Positions 17,733 through 26,832 of a DNA stretch of 64,000 nucleotides are shown here, in pieces. The position numbers were made by a program, and so were the translations under genes. The first letter of the stretch is position 1. Each line of letters begins with the position of its first letter. The notes beneath the pieces are model-generated. The model did not search any database. It worked only from the letters and a program-made list of their open reading frames with translations, and was not told the DNA's origin. The stretch is from contig CANKXO010000005.1 of the NCBI GenBank assembly GCA_947487765.1, forward strand, positions 248,001-312,000, read 5' to 3'. Source of the DNA: an uncultured Pseudomonadales bacterium. Lineage in GTDB: Bacteria; Pseudomonadota; Gammaproteobacteria; Pseudomonadales; Cellvibrionaceae.

Positions 17733-17899
17733 GTTGCTGAACCTCGGTCAGTATGGTTTAGCTAATCATGCTAAATAGTAATCGATTGTAATGTTAAATC
17801 GCATAAATGTGACTTTGTTGTCATCTTATTGCCTTATTGATTGAACTATTTAATTTTATAATTCCCTAATAAGCAGAGTTGTTTTATCAAAATAAAGTT

Positions 17900-18436
17900 A
17901 TGTTAAAGAATACTTTCCAAGCATATGGCGCAATGACTAAAATTGTTCATTGGTTAGTCGCTGTCGTTGTGTTGGGTTTATTTGCACTTGGACTCTGGAT
18001 GGTTGATCTGACTTATTATGATGAGTGGTATAGATCAGCGCCGCATTATCATAAGAGTATTGGTATTTTATTGGCGGTAGTAATGATTTTTCGAACAGTG
18101 TGGCGATTGTGCAATGTTCGGCCAGAGGTGCCTATAGAACATACGTTGTTTGAAAAAAAAGCAGCACATTCTGCTCATATAATATTGTATGTCATGATTT
18201 TCTTAATGGTTTTGACAGGTTACCTGATCTCTACAGCGGATAACCGAGGTATTGAAGTCTTTAATTGGTTTGAGGTGGCATCACTCGGTTCTTTTTTTGA
18301 AAACCAGGAAGATATTGCTGGAGATATCCATCGGTGGTTAGCGTATGGTTTGATTGGCTTGGTAAGTGTTCACTCTATAGCAGCGCTAAAACATCACTTT
18401 ATTGATAAAGATAATACATTAAAAAGAATGCTTTAA
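17900..18436 (+). CDS. Cytochrome b561 family protein
   Basis: Protein of 178 residues from the ATG at 17900 (MLKNTFQAYG); a TTG 21 bp earlier is possible. It has four membrane helices and the usual histidines for two b-type hemes: TKIVHWLVA in helix 1, APHYHKSIGIL in helix 2, AHSAHIILYV in helix 3 and DIHRWLAYGL...VHSIAALKHHF in helix 4. Members move electrons between the quinone pool and periplasmic partners; E. coli CybB can detoxify superoxide. The YceI gene follows 43 bp later, a pairing also seen in E. coli (yceJ–yceI). Confidence 0.9.
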   Translation: MLKNTFQAYGAMTKIVHWLVAVVVLGLFALGLWMVDLTYYDEWYRSAPHYHKSIGILLAVVMIFRTVWRLCNVRPEVPIEHTLFEKKAAHSAHIILYVMIFLMVLTGYLISTADNRGIEVFNWFEVASLGSFFENQEDIAGDIHRWLAYGLIGLVSVHSIAALKHHFIDKDNTLKRML

Positions 18437-18479
18437 CTTTATATCAACATATTCCCTAATTTTAAACGGAGATTACATT

Positions 18480-19049
18480 ATGAAAAAATTACTTGTTGCT
18501 TTGGCAACTACCGCTTTGTTTTCATTGCCTGTTGTAGCGGCAGATTATAAGATTGATGATAAAGGCGCACATGCTTTTATTAATTTTAAGATAAAGCATT
18601 TAGGTTATTCTTGGTTAACGGGTCGTTTTAACACCTTTTCAGGTACCTTTAGCTATGATGAAAAAGATGTTAATGCATCAAAAATTGTTGTAGATATTGA
18701 TGCAACCAGCATAGATTCTAATCATGCTGAGCGTGACAAACACTTAAAAAGTAATGATTTTTTGAATGTTTCTAAATATGGTAAGGCAAAATTTGTTAGC
18801 ACTAAGATAACAGATAAAGGTAATAATCAACTGGAAGTCGTGGGCGATTTAACTTTGCATGGTATTACTAAGAGTATTGTAATCGATGCTGAAAAGATTG
18901 GTGAAGGTAAAGATCCGTGGGGTGGATATAGAGCCGGCTTTTCAGGTGCAACTAAGCTAGGGTTAAAAGATTTTGGTATCCCTGAGCGTTTAGGGCCTGC
19001 ATCTACCCACGTAGAGCTAGAATTACACGTTGAAGGTATTCGTCAGTAG
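18480..19049 (+). CDS. yceI: YceI family periplasmic protein
   Basis: Protein of 189 residues with a signal peptide cleaved near VVAADYK (residue 21). The mature part is a YceI lipocalin-like barrel that binds isoprenoid quinones or other lipids: AFINFKIKHLGYSWLTGRF, then IVVDIDATSIDSNHAERDKHL, DFLNVSKYGKAKF and GDLTLHGITK. The ATG at 18480 has GGAG 9 bases upstream. It is linked to cytochrome b561, so it may carry or protect the quinone that feeds it (inference). Confidence 0.93.
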   Translation: MKKLLVALATTALFSLPVVAADYKIDDKGAHAFINFKIKHLGYSWLTGRFNTFSGTFSYDEKDVNASKIVVDIDATSIDSNHAERDKHLKSNDFLNVSKYGKAKFVSTKITDKGNNQLEVVGDLTLHGITKSIVIDAEKIGEGKDPWGGYRAGFSGATKLGLKDFGIPERLGPASTHVELELHVEGIRQ

Positions 19050-19411
19050 TTATTTTTTAAGCAGTGAGCCAAAGCTGTTTGTTCATTTATCATTGGCCAT
19101 ATTAGACAAATTTGTTTAATGTGGTCATTTGTCTCTCAAAATCCTTTCTTCGTGTTTAATCCAATTTTTCTAAATGTCAGTTTTTGACACTTTAAAAGCT
19201 GCCTGACTTGCTCATTTTGGCTTTAAAAAATACAGTTTTTTTATTTTAAAGCGAAACTTATTTTATTTAAAAAATAAAACTTGTGTGTAGTAACCCGGTA
19301 GTTTATTCTCTGTTGCAAGATGTAGATTTAGTTATTAAAAAATTATACTTATGCGGTTCTATGTTGGTTAAAAAGTAAGTTAATAAAAGTAACTAACAGG
19401 TCTTGATTGCT
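19050..19411. other. 362-bp AT-rich intergenic region with an imperfect inverted repeat
   Basis: No gene recognised. Positions 19095-19126 form a 16+16 inverted repeat (GGCCATATTAGACAAA against TTTGTTTAATGTGGTC) that pairs fully if G·U pairs are allowed. It is followed by T-rich sequence and may end the yceI transcript or act as an operator. The rest is very AT-rich and must hold the promoter of the desaturase operon; I could not pick a convincing -35/-10 pair. Confidence 0.35.
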
Positions 19412-20437
19412 ATGGCTACGTTTGAACGTAATGATACGGCGCTGCTTCATAAAACACGTCCTTATGCTCAAGAGTTTATATGGTTGAGCTATTGGAGTGT
19501 TCTATCCACATTTAGCTTATTAATAGTATTAACTCTCCTCTCTTTGATATTAACTAACTTTTGGTTAAAAATAATCCTTGCTGTGCCGATTGGTTTATTG
19601 GTGATGAGATCTTTTATTCTCTTTCATGACTTTCAGCATAAAGCAATCTTGTCTCGCTCTGTATGGGCACGTTATTTTTTTGGTCTATTTGGTTACTTGG
19701 TTTTTACGCCTGCAAACGTATGGCGACAAAGTCATAATTTTCATCACGCCCATAATACTGTTTTAGAAACGTCTCATATTGGTTCATTTTGGACGGTGTC
19801 AGTTGCGCAGTGGGAAGCAATGACGCCTGCAGAACAGTTGAGGTATCGACTTTTTCGACATCCATCTGTTATTTTATTTGGCTTGCTGACCGTTTTTATT
19901 TACGATCATTGTATTCATAGTTTTATACGTAACCCTAGTAAGAACTGGACTGCACTAGCAGCGGTATTGCTTCACATTGCTATAGCTTTTGTTGCGTCAT
20001 TTAATGGCTTGTTTTGGGATTATATTTTAGCTTGGTTGTTGCCATTAGCTATTGCAGGTTGTTTCGGGTCCTATTTATTTTATGCGCAACATAATTTCCC
20101 TGATATTAAATTACTGAATCGACAGGATTGGAGCTATACAAGTGCCGCCTTGGAAGCTAGTTGTTTTATTGAAATGTCAAAAATAATTCATTGGTTTAGT
20201 GGGAATATTGCTTATCATCACGTTCATCATTTGAATCACCGTATTCCATTTTATCGTTTGCCAGAAACGATGCAGGCTATTGAGGAATTACATTCACCAA
20301 AGAAAACATCTCTCTATTGGCGCGATATTATTAGTTGTTTGCGCTTGCGTTTATGGGATGAGCAAGAAGAACGGATGGTTAGTATTAAAGAGTTGAAATC
20401 CGTTAATTTATCCGGAGCTGTCAAAGCAAGTCGCTGA
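19412..20437 (+). CDS. Membrane fatty acid desaturase-like protein
   Basis: Protein of 341 residues from the ATG at 19412; a TTG 9 bp upstream is less likely. It has about four to six membrane helices and the three histidine boxes of the di-iron membrane desaturases: HDFQH (72-76), HNFHH (108-112) and HHVHH (269-273), the last followed by LNHRIPFYRLPE as in the Delta-12/omega type. Extra His residues next to boxes 2 and 3 match. Enzymes of this fold desaturate, hydroxylate or acetylenate acyl chains. The next genes encode an acyl carrier protein and a ketosynthase, so the substrate may be an acyl-ACP rather than a membrane lipid (inference). Confidence 0.88.
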   Translation: MATFERNDTALLHKTRPYAQEFIWLSYWSVLSTFSLLIVLTLLSLILTNFWLKIILAVPIGLLVMRSFILFHDFQHKAILSRSVWARYFFGLFGYLVFTPANVWRQSHNFHHAHNTVLETSHIGSFWTVSVAQWEAMTPAEQLRYRLFRHPSVILFGLLTVFIYDHCIHSFIRNPSKNWTALAAVLLHIAIAFVASFNGLFWDYILAWLLPLAIAGCFGSYLFYAQHNFPDIKLLNRQDWSYTSAALEASCFIEMSKIIHWFSGNIAYHHVHHLNHRIPFYRLPETMQAIEELHSPKKTSLYWRDIISCLRLRLWDEQEERMVSIKELKSVNLSGAVKASR

Positions 20438-20464
20438 AATAAATAGTTATTAATGGGGGTTATT

Positions 20465-20728
20465 ATGTCTACTGAAATAGAAAAAACATTAATTGAAATG
20501 ATTGCAAAACATGCTGAAGTAAAGCCTGAGTCGTTGAGTGCAAGTATGCCCGTTAAAGAAACTGGAATTGATTCATTAGGTACAGCTGAGCTCATGTTCG
20601 ATATTGAAGAACATTATAATATCGTTTTGGATAACGCAAGTGAATTACAAGAGCGCTTTGAGCTGGGTACAATTAAAGATCTTGCCAAGCGATTAGAGCA
20701 GCAACTCGAATGTGAAGTTGAAGTCTAA
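20465..20728 (+). CDS. Acyl carrier protein
   Basis: Protein of 87 residues from the ATG at 20465, which has GGGGG five bases upstream (an ATG at 20453 has no ribosome site). The phosphopantetheine attachment site is GIDSLG with Ser37. Three helices of the ACP fold can be followed, and the surface is acidic (MFDIEEHY, ELQERFELG). This is not the housekeeping acpP, which would carry the DSLDTVELVM motif beside fabD/fabG/fabF; it is a dedicated ACP between a desaturase and a ketosynthase. Confidence 0.93.
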   Translation: MSTEIEKTLIEMIAKHAEVKPESLSASMPVKETGIDSLGTAELMFDIEEHYNIVLDNASELQERFELGTIKDLAKRLEQQLECEVEV

Positions 20729-20758
20729 ATAAAATAACAATAATAGTGGTGGTAACTT

Positions 20759-21964
20759 ATGCATAGAGTCGCAGTTACAGGCGTTGGTTGTATCACAGCG
20801 CTAGGAGATAACTACCAACAATTTTCAAAAAATGTGTTAGAAGGTTACTGTGGGGTTGCTCCAGTGACGTTGTTTGATAAAAGTTTAGTTATTTCTCAGC
20901 AAGTTGCCGAAGTGAAAAACTTTATTGTCGAAAATCACTTTGATGTAAGGAAACAGCTTCCCTTTCTTGATCGATTTGCGCAGTTTGCGCTGGTAAGTGC
21001 GCGTGAAGCTGTGAGTCATGCAGGGCTCACAGATCAGGTTTTAAGTGAGAGCTCATCGGTTGTTTATGGTACTGGTATCGGAGGGCAAACCACCCAAGAT
21101 GAAGGGTACTGGCGGTTATATGGTGAAAAGGCAAAGCGATTGCCGCCGTTTACTGTTCCTAAGTTAGTCCCAAGTTCCGCTGCAAGTCATATCAGTATAG
21201 ATATGGGTATTACAGGACCTAGCTTTGGTGTGACTAGCTCTTGTGCTTCTGCAGGCCATGCCCTATGTGTGGGGGTGATGATGTTAAATTCTGGTCAATG
21301 TGATGTGGCGATTTGTGGTGGTTCTGAAGCGCCAATTAATGTCGGCACTGTTAAGGCATGGGAGGGCATGCGGGTGTTATCAAATGATCAGTGCCGCCCT
21401 TTTTCTGCGGGTAGAGGCGGTGTGATTTTAGGTGAGGGGGCTGCAACATTAATTCTTGAAACCTATGAGCACGCAGAAAAGCGTGGTGCAACAATACTGG
21501 CAGAGTTAGTGGGCTTTGGGATGAGTTCAGATGCTAATCATGTTGTTGCTCCAATTGTACATGGTCCTGCGTCAGCAATGAGCAAAGCGTTGGATAATGC
21601 GGGGATAGTACCTGAAAAAATTGATTATATTAATGCTCATGGCAGCGGTACTCAGCAGAATGATGTGACAGAAACAGCGGCAATTCATTCGGTGTTCGGT
21701 AAGCATGCAACCAACCTTGCCATATCCTCTACAAAAGCGATGCATGGACATACTCTGGGGGCGGCAAGTGGGGTAGAAGCTGCTGCATGTCTTTCAGCAC
21801 TGGAGCATCAAGTTGCACCACCAACAGTCAATTTTCAATCTGCTGACCCTGAATGTGATTTGAATTATGTCGTGAATTGCGCACAACCTATGAAGGTGGA
21901 GTATGTGATGAATAATTCGTTTGCTTTTGGTGGTTTAAATACCAGTATTATCTTTAGGCGTTGA
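20759..21964 (+). CDS. 3-oxoacyl-ACP synthase, FabF/KAS II-like
   Basis: Protein of 401 residues with the thiolase fold of condensing enzymes. The catalytic triad is complete: Cys162 in TSSCASAGHA, His294 in INAHGSGTQQND, His331 in STKAMHGHTLGAA. A conserved GEGAATLILE and a C-terminal NNSFAFGGLNTS are also present. It would extend or condense an acyl chain on the neighbouring ACP with malonyl-ACP. Start ATG at 20759. It is 30 bp after the ACP gene and 13 bp before the next gene, so it belongs to the same operon. It differs from housekeeping FabF in context and in the nucleophile elbow (SCASAGHA). Confidence 0.93.
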   Translation: MHRVAVTGVGCITALGDNYQQFSKNVLEGYCGVAPVTLFDKSLVISQQVAEVKNFIVENHFDVRKQLPFLDRFAQFALVSAREAVSHAGLTDQVLSESSSVVYGTGIGGQTTQDEGYWRLYGEKAKRLPPFTVPKLVPSSAASHISIDMGITGPSFGVTSSCASAGHALCVGVMMLNSGQCDVAICGGSEAPINVGTVKAWEGMRVLSNDQCRPFSAGRGGVILGEGAATLILETYEHAEKRGATILAELVGFGMSSDANHVVAPIVHGPASAMSKALDNAGIVPEKIDYINAHGSGTQQNDVTETAAIHSVFGKHATNLAISSTKAMHGHTLGAASGVEAAACLSALEHQVAPPTVNFQSADPECDLNYVVNCAQPMKVEYVMNNSFAFGGLNTSIIFRR

Positions 21965-21977
21965 AAAGGTTAAGTCT

Positions 21978-22820
21978 GTGAGTTCCGATGAAACTTATGC
22001 CTTGCGTCGACAGCAACTTGTTAAGCCTATTCACGACTATTTGTCGGAAAATTCCGGTTTACCTCATCGCTTGATTCTAGATGGGACTGGGCCTCGGTTG
22101 ACTGTGCACCTACCCTATCTGAATGGAATGGGTGCTGATACAGTTGACCATTTTGAAGATGTTCATGCGTTCTCTGGTGGTATTGGTGCTTACTGTATTT
22201 ATTTGGCTCAAAGGCAAGGCTATTTAAAGCACGATTTCTCACATTATTTTACTGAAGTGGATCGGCAGGCTAGGGTGGCCCATAAGCAACCGCTTAAACA
22301 GTATCTGGTGCTAGCTAGGAAGTACTTGCTTAAACAACCCCTTTACGATTCTTTATGTTATATGAACTTGTTTCGCTACGTCATCAAAGACGAGTTCTTG
22401 CGAGCAGCTTTAGATGATGTTGCGCCTAATTTTATTCCCTATGTGGCGTTGCCAGAACGAATAAGGCCAGTTGCTGTGACGGCTGATAATGGTTTTGACC
22501 GCTCTGCTATGAGTATTTCTGATGTCATGGAGGTTGGGATGAAAATCCCTCGTATCTATTCTGATTTTAGTCGACATAGAAGAGCATTTGATGCTACTTA
22601 TACATCTGGGTATTGGAATACTCGGCTAAGAATCTCCGAGTCACTGTCTTCAACCGTTATACTTTCAACCAATTCTGGTGGGGTGTCTTATGATGCTTGT
22701 GTGATGGACATATTGGGTGGCAAAAACCCCCGTTATCAAATACTGTTTGATATGATGACTCTGATTTTAAACCTCCCAAATGGGCGATATCAAAGAGATT
22801 TGAGGCTGGCCTATTCATAG
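21978..22820 (+). CDS. Divergent patatin-like protein of the desaturase–ACP–KAS operon
   Basis: Protein of 280 residues that I do not recognise as a named family. It can be aligned by eye to patatin-like acyl hydrolases: LILDGTGPRLTVHLPYL (32-48) against the oxyanion-hole segment LxLxGGGxRGLxHxGVL, HAFSGGIGAY (63-72) against the GxSxG elbow with candidate nucleophile Ser66, and SYDACVMDIL (237-246) against the DGG motif with candidate Asp239. The elbow lacks the first Gly and the DGG is DAC, so activity is not assured. GTG start at 21978, 13 bp after the ketosynthase. A role in releasing or transferring the acyl chain from the ACP is an inference. Confidence 0.6.
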   Translation: MSSDETYALRRQQLVKPIHDYLSENSGLPHRLILDGTGPRLTVHLPYLNGMGADTVDHFEDVHAFSGGIGAYCIYLAQRQGYLKHDFSHYFTEVDRQARVAHKQPLKQYLVLARKYLLKQPLYDSLCYMNLFRYVIKDEFLRAALDDVAPNFIPYVALPERIRPVAVTADNGFDRSAMSISDVMEVGMKIPRIYSDFSRHRRAFDATYTSGYWNTRLRISESLSSTVILSTNSGGVSYDACVMDILGGKNPRYQILFDMMTLILNLPNGRYQRDLRLAYS

Positions 22821-22957
22821 CTCTCCTGACATAAGCTGGTCATAACCTAATTTTCCTAGACTCATTAGACGATAGAGCTAGCCACAGCCCACTAGTTACT
22901 GTCGTTTCTCGCCTGTTCCCGTTATACTTGCCAGCTTTTGTAACTGGCTTGAAAGTC

Positions 22958-23899
22958 GTGACATTGAAACAGGAATTTATCCGCGGATTGCATAATTTAC
23001 GGGCCGAACACCATGGCAACGTGGTGACAATAGGTTCTTTTGATGGTGTTCATTTAGGGCACCAGGCAATTCTGCAGCAGGTTAAAAAACAAGCGGAAGA
23101 GTTGCGGTTGCCATCTGTTGCTATGATTTTTGAGCCTCAACCCCATGAGTTTTTTGCGGGGGATAAGGCGCCAGCAAGATTAATGCGCCTCGGTGAAAAA
23201 GTGCACGCTTTATTTGATCAGGGTATTGATCGGGTTTTTTGTTTACCCTTTAATAGCGCCTTAAGCCAGTTATCTGCAGATGACTTTATAAAAAAAGTGC
23301 TTATCGATGGTCTAGGGACTCGCTACTTAGTAGTTGGCGATGACTTTCGGTTTGGCGCAGGCAGAGCTGGCGACTATTCTCGTTTAGAGTCTGCGGGTGA
23401 AGATAATGGTTTTGCTGTCACAGACACCCAGTCTTTTTTGATTGGTGGTGAGCGAGTCAGTAGTACGCGTATTCGTGAGCTACTGCAGCAGAATGATTTT
23501 ACAGAAGCTGCTCGTTTATTAGGAAAACCCTACACAATTAGTGGACGTGTTGTAAAAGGTAATCAGTTGGGGCGAGAATTAGGTGCGCCAACGGCTAATG
23601 TGCATTTACACCGTTATCGTTCACCGCTGAGTGGCGTTTTTTGTGTCAAGGTGGCATTGAGTTCGGGGGATCACGCCCAGGGTGTTGCTAATGTTGGTGT
23701 CAGGCCTACATTGGGCGGTAGTGCTAAGCCTATTTTAGAAGTTCATTTGTTTGAACGAAACGATGATTTATACGGACAGGAAATATTTGTTGAGTTTGTA
23801 CATAGGCTTCGTGAAGAACAACGTTTTGACGGGCTGGAACAATTGAAACAGCAGATACAAAGAGATATTAAGCAGGCGCGACTATTTTTTAGCAAATAA
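22958..23899 (+). CDS. ribF: Bifunctional riboflavin kinase/FAD synthetase
   Basis: Converts riboflavin to FMN and then FAD. The N-terminal FAD synthetase domain has GSFDGVHLGHQAIL (the HxGH nucleotidyltransferase motif), VVGDDFRFGAGRAGD and SSTRIRELL; the C-terminal riboflavin kinase domain has GRVVKGNQLGRELGAPTAN and GVANVGVRPT. The open frame begins with TTG at 22928, but family members begin shortly before xxFIRGLHNL, so a GTG at 22958 or TTG at 22964 is more likely; no clear ribosome site decides it. First gene of the ribF–ileS–lspA–fkpB–ispH block. Confidence 0.94.
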   Translation: MTLKQEFIRGLHNLRAEHHGNVVTIGSFDGVHLGHQAILQQVKKQAEELRLPSVAMIFEPQPHEFFAGDKAPARLMRLGEKVHALFDQGIDRVFCLPFNSALSQLSADDFIKKVLIDGLGTRYLVVGDDFRFGAGRAGDYSRLESAGEDNGFAVTDTQSFLIGGERVSSTRIRELLQQNDFTEAARLLGKPYTISGRVVKGNQLGRELGAPTANVHLHRYRSPLSGVFCVKVALSSGDHAQGVANVGVRPTLGGSAKPILEVHLFERNDDLYGQEIFVEFVHRLREEQRFDGLEQLKQQIQRDIKQARLFFSK

Positions 23900-23974
23900 A
23901 CTTACGATAATTTAATAGAACATTTTTATTATAGGTTTTCCTATATAGACATTGAGAAATATACGACAAATAAC

Positions 23975-26782
23975 ATGACCGACTATAAAGCAACATTAAA
24001 CTTACCTAATACCTCTTTCCCTATGAAGGCCAATCTTTCTCAACGGGAGCCACAGATACTAAAAAAATGGCAGCAGAATAAAGTCTATGAAAGCATTCGT
24101 GCTGCACGCAATGGTCGTGATCAATTTATTTTACATGATGGTCCCCCTTACGCTAATGGCAATATTCATATCGGTCATGCGGTTAATAAAATATTAAAAG
24201 ATATTATTGTTAAGTCAAAAACCTTGAGTGGTTTTGATGCACCCTATGTGCCTGGTTGGGACTGTCATGGTTTGCCTATCGAGCATCAAGTGGAAAAGAA
24301 AATAGGTAAGGCAGGGCAAAAAGTTGATGTAAAAACCTTTAGAGAAAAATGTCGTGCTTTTGCTAATAAACAGGTCGACGGCCAGAAGGCTGACTTTATT
24401 CGTTTAGGTGTATTGGGTGAATGGGATAACCCTTATTTAACAATGAATTTTCAAACGGAAGCCAATACTGTACGTGCGCTAGGAAAAATTGCAGAAAATG
24501 GGTATTTGGTTCGTGGTTACAAACCAGTTTACTGGAGTGTTGTCGGTGGTTCTGCATTGGCAGAAGCGGAAGTGGAGTACCAAGATAAAACCTCTTTTTC
24601 TATTGATGTGCGCTATAACGTTATTGATGAAAATGACGTAGCTAAAAGAATCCCTGATTTATCCGGCGAAGGCAAAATATCGGTATTGATCTGGACGACG
24701 ACTCCATGGACTCTGCCTTCGAGTCTTGCGGTAAGTCTTAGCCCAGAATTGCCTTATGCTGTTGTGCAAGCCGATAACGAACGATTAATTGTGGCTGAGA
24801 CATTGGTTGAATCAGTGATGCAGCGCGGAGAAATAAGCGATTATTCTATCGTTGGTCGTGTTCAGGGTGAAGTCTTAGAAAATTTGTTGTTGCAGCATCC
24901 TTTTTATGACAGGCAAGTTCCTGTTGTGCTAGGTGATCATGTAACAACGGACGCTGGTACTGGTTGTGTGCATACAGCGCCTGACCATGGTATTGAAGAT
25001 TTTACTGTTTGTAAAAAATATGGCATCGAAACCATTAATTATATTAATGCCGATGGTACTTACCATGATGGTGTTGAGTTTTTTGCGGGTGATCATGTCT
25101 ATAAGGTTGACGAGAAAGTGACTGACTTGCTGAGTAAGCGAGGTAATTTATTTTTTCAAACGAAAATAACTCATAGCTATGCGCACTGCTGGCGTACTAA
25201 AACACCATTAATTTATCGTGCTACACCACAGTGGTTTATTACTTTAGATCATAATGATTTAAAACAGCGTATTAAAACCGCGATTGATGGTGTGCAATGG
25301 ATTCCAGATTGGGGGCAGGCACGCATCGAAGGGATGGTTGCTAATAGCCCCGACTGGTGCGTATCACGACAACGTACCTGGGGTGTACCAATTACGTTAT
25401 TTGTTCATAAAGAAACTCAGGCATTGCATCCAAATACAGCGGAGCTGATAGAAAAAGTAGCGCAAAAAATTGAACAAGAGGGGATTGATGCTTGGTTTGA
25501 TTTGGCGGCTGAAGAACTTTTGGGAGAAGAGGCTGCTCATTACGAAAAAGTAACAGATACGTTGGATGTATGGTTTGACTCGGGTGTAACACATCATTCT
25601 GTTCTGCGTGAACGCGATAATTTACGTTTTCCTGCAGATTTGTATTTAGAAGGTTCGGATCAGCACCGCGGATGGTTTCAGTCATCGTTAAAAACATCGA
25701 TGACGATTAATGATATACCACCATATAAGCAGGTGTTGACTCATGGATTTACGGTTGACTCGGATGGCCGCAAGATGTCTAAGTCGTTGGGTAATGTTAT
25801 CCCGCCGCAACAGGTGATGAATAGCTTGGGCGCAGATATCTTGCGCCTATGGGTGGCGGCAACAGATTTCAGTGCAGAGATGAGCGTTTCGGATGAAATT
25901 CTTAAGCGTACAGCAGATTCTTATCGCCGTATTCGCAATACTGCGCGCTTTTTATTGGCAAACCTTGAGGGGTTTAATCCGGCAACTGACGTAGTGCCAA
26001 TGAGTGAAATGCTGTCGTTGGATCAGTGGGCAGTTAATCGTGCTACTGAGATGCAAAAAGAATTTATCGTTGCATACGACTCCTATCAATTGCACGTTAT
26101 TTATCAAAAGCTACACAATTTTTGTATCGTAGATTTAGGTGGCTTTTATTTGGATATTATTAAGGATCGCCAATATACTACGCAAGAAAACAGTAAAGCA
26201 CGGCGTTCGGCTCAAACTGCGCTTTACCATATCGCAGAAGCGTTTACTCGATGGATTACACCTATCTTAAGTTATACTGCTGATGAATTATGGGATGCTT
26301 TACCTGCGCTAGATAATCGCGAAGAGAATGCTTTTCTAGCTGAATGGTATGAGTTGCCACAAGCTCAACAGGCAAGTGATCTTGATGCTGCTTATTGGGA
26401 ATTAATCGCGAACGTGAAAACAGCTGTTAATAAAACATTGGAAACTAAACGCGCTGAAGGTGTTGTTGGTAAAGCATTGTCCGCGTCTGTAACGCTATAT
26501 TGCGATGGCACTTTAGCAGAGCAACTTAATCGCCTTGGTAACGAATTACGGTTTGTTTTGATAACCTCTGAAGTCGTTGTCGTTAGCGGAGCTGCACCAT
26601 CGGATGCAGTTGCAACTGATGTTGAAGGTTTGTTTGTATCAGTTTCAGCAAACACTGACCCTAAGTGTGTTCGCTGTTGGCACCAACGACCTGAAGTGGG
26701 TGATATTGAAAGCCACCCCGAATTATGTGGTCGTTGTGTGGAAAATGTTGATGGTGATGGTGAGCCCCGCTATTTTGCTTAA
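23975..26782 (+). CDS. ileS: Isoleucyl-tRNA synthetase
   Basis: Protein of 935 residues, normal length for bacterial class I IleRS. The HIGH motif is in [16 protein letters not shown] (about 57-72) and KMSKS in [10 protein letters not shown] (about 600). The CP1 editing domain carries the threonine-rich [13 protein letters not shown] segment. The end has a zinc-binding region with CVRCWH and [11 protein letters not shown] start at 23975. Belongs to the conserved order ribF–ileS–lspA. Confidence 0.98.
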   Translation: MTDYKATLNLPNTSFPMKANLSQREPQILKKWQQNKVYESIRAARNGRDQFILHDGPPYANGNIHIGHAVNKILKDIIVKSKTLSGFDAPYVPGWDCHGLPIEHQVEKKIGKAGQKVDVKTFREKCRAFANKQVDGQKADFIRLGVLGEWDNPYLTMNFQTEANTVRALGKIAENGYLVRGYKPVYWSVVGGSALAEAEVEYQDKTSFSIDVRYNVIDENDVAKRIPDLSGEGKISVLIWTTTPWTLPSSLAVSLSPELPYAVVQADNERLIVAETLVESVMQRGEISDYSIVGRVQGEVLENLLLQHPFYDRQVPVVLGDHVTTDAGTGCVHTAPDHGIEDFTVCKKYGIETINYINADGTYHDGVEFFAGDHVYKVDEKVTDLLSKRGNLFFQTKITHSYAHCWRTKTPLIYRATPQWFITLDHNDLKQRIKTAIDGVQWIPDWGQARIEGMVANSPDWCVSRQRTWGVPITLFVHKETQALHPNTAELIEKVAQKIEQEGIDAWFDLAAEELLGEEAAHYEKVTDTLDVWFDSGVTHHSVLRERDNLRFPADLYLEGSDQHRGWFQSSLKTSMTINDIPPYKQVLTHGFTVDSDGRKMSKSLGNVIPPQQVMNSLGADILRLWVAATDFSAEMSVSDEILKRTADSYRRIRNTARFLLANLEGFNPATDVVPMSEMLSLDQWAVNRATEMQKEFIVAYDSYQLHVIYQKLHNFCIVDLGGFYLDIIKDRQYTTQENSKARRSAQTALYHIAEAFTRWITPILSYTADELWDALPALDNREENAFLAEWYELPQAQQASDLDAAYWELIANVKTAVNKTLETKRAEGVVGKALSASVTLYCDGTLAEQLNRLGNELRFVLITSEVVVVSGAAPSDAVATDVEGLFVSVSANTDPKCVRCWHQRPEVGDIESHPELCGRCVENVDGDGEPRYFA

Positions 26783-26832
26783 AGTGTATATTCTCTCCAT
26801 TATTTTATTGATGATAGGTAAATGACAACTCT

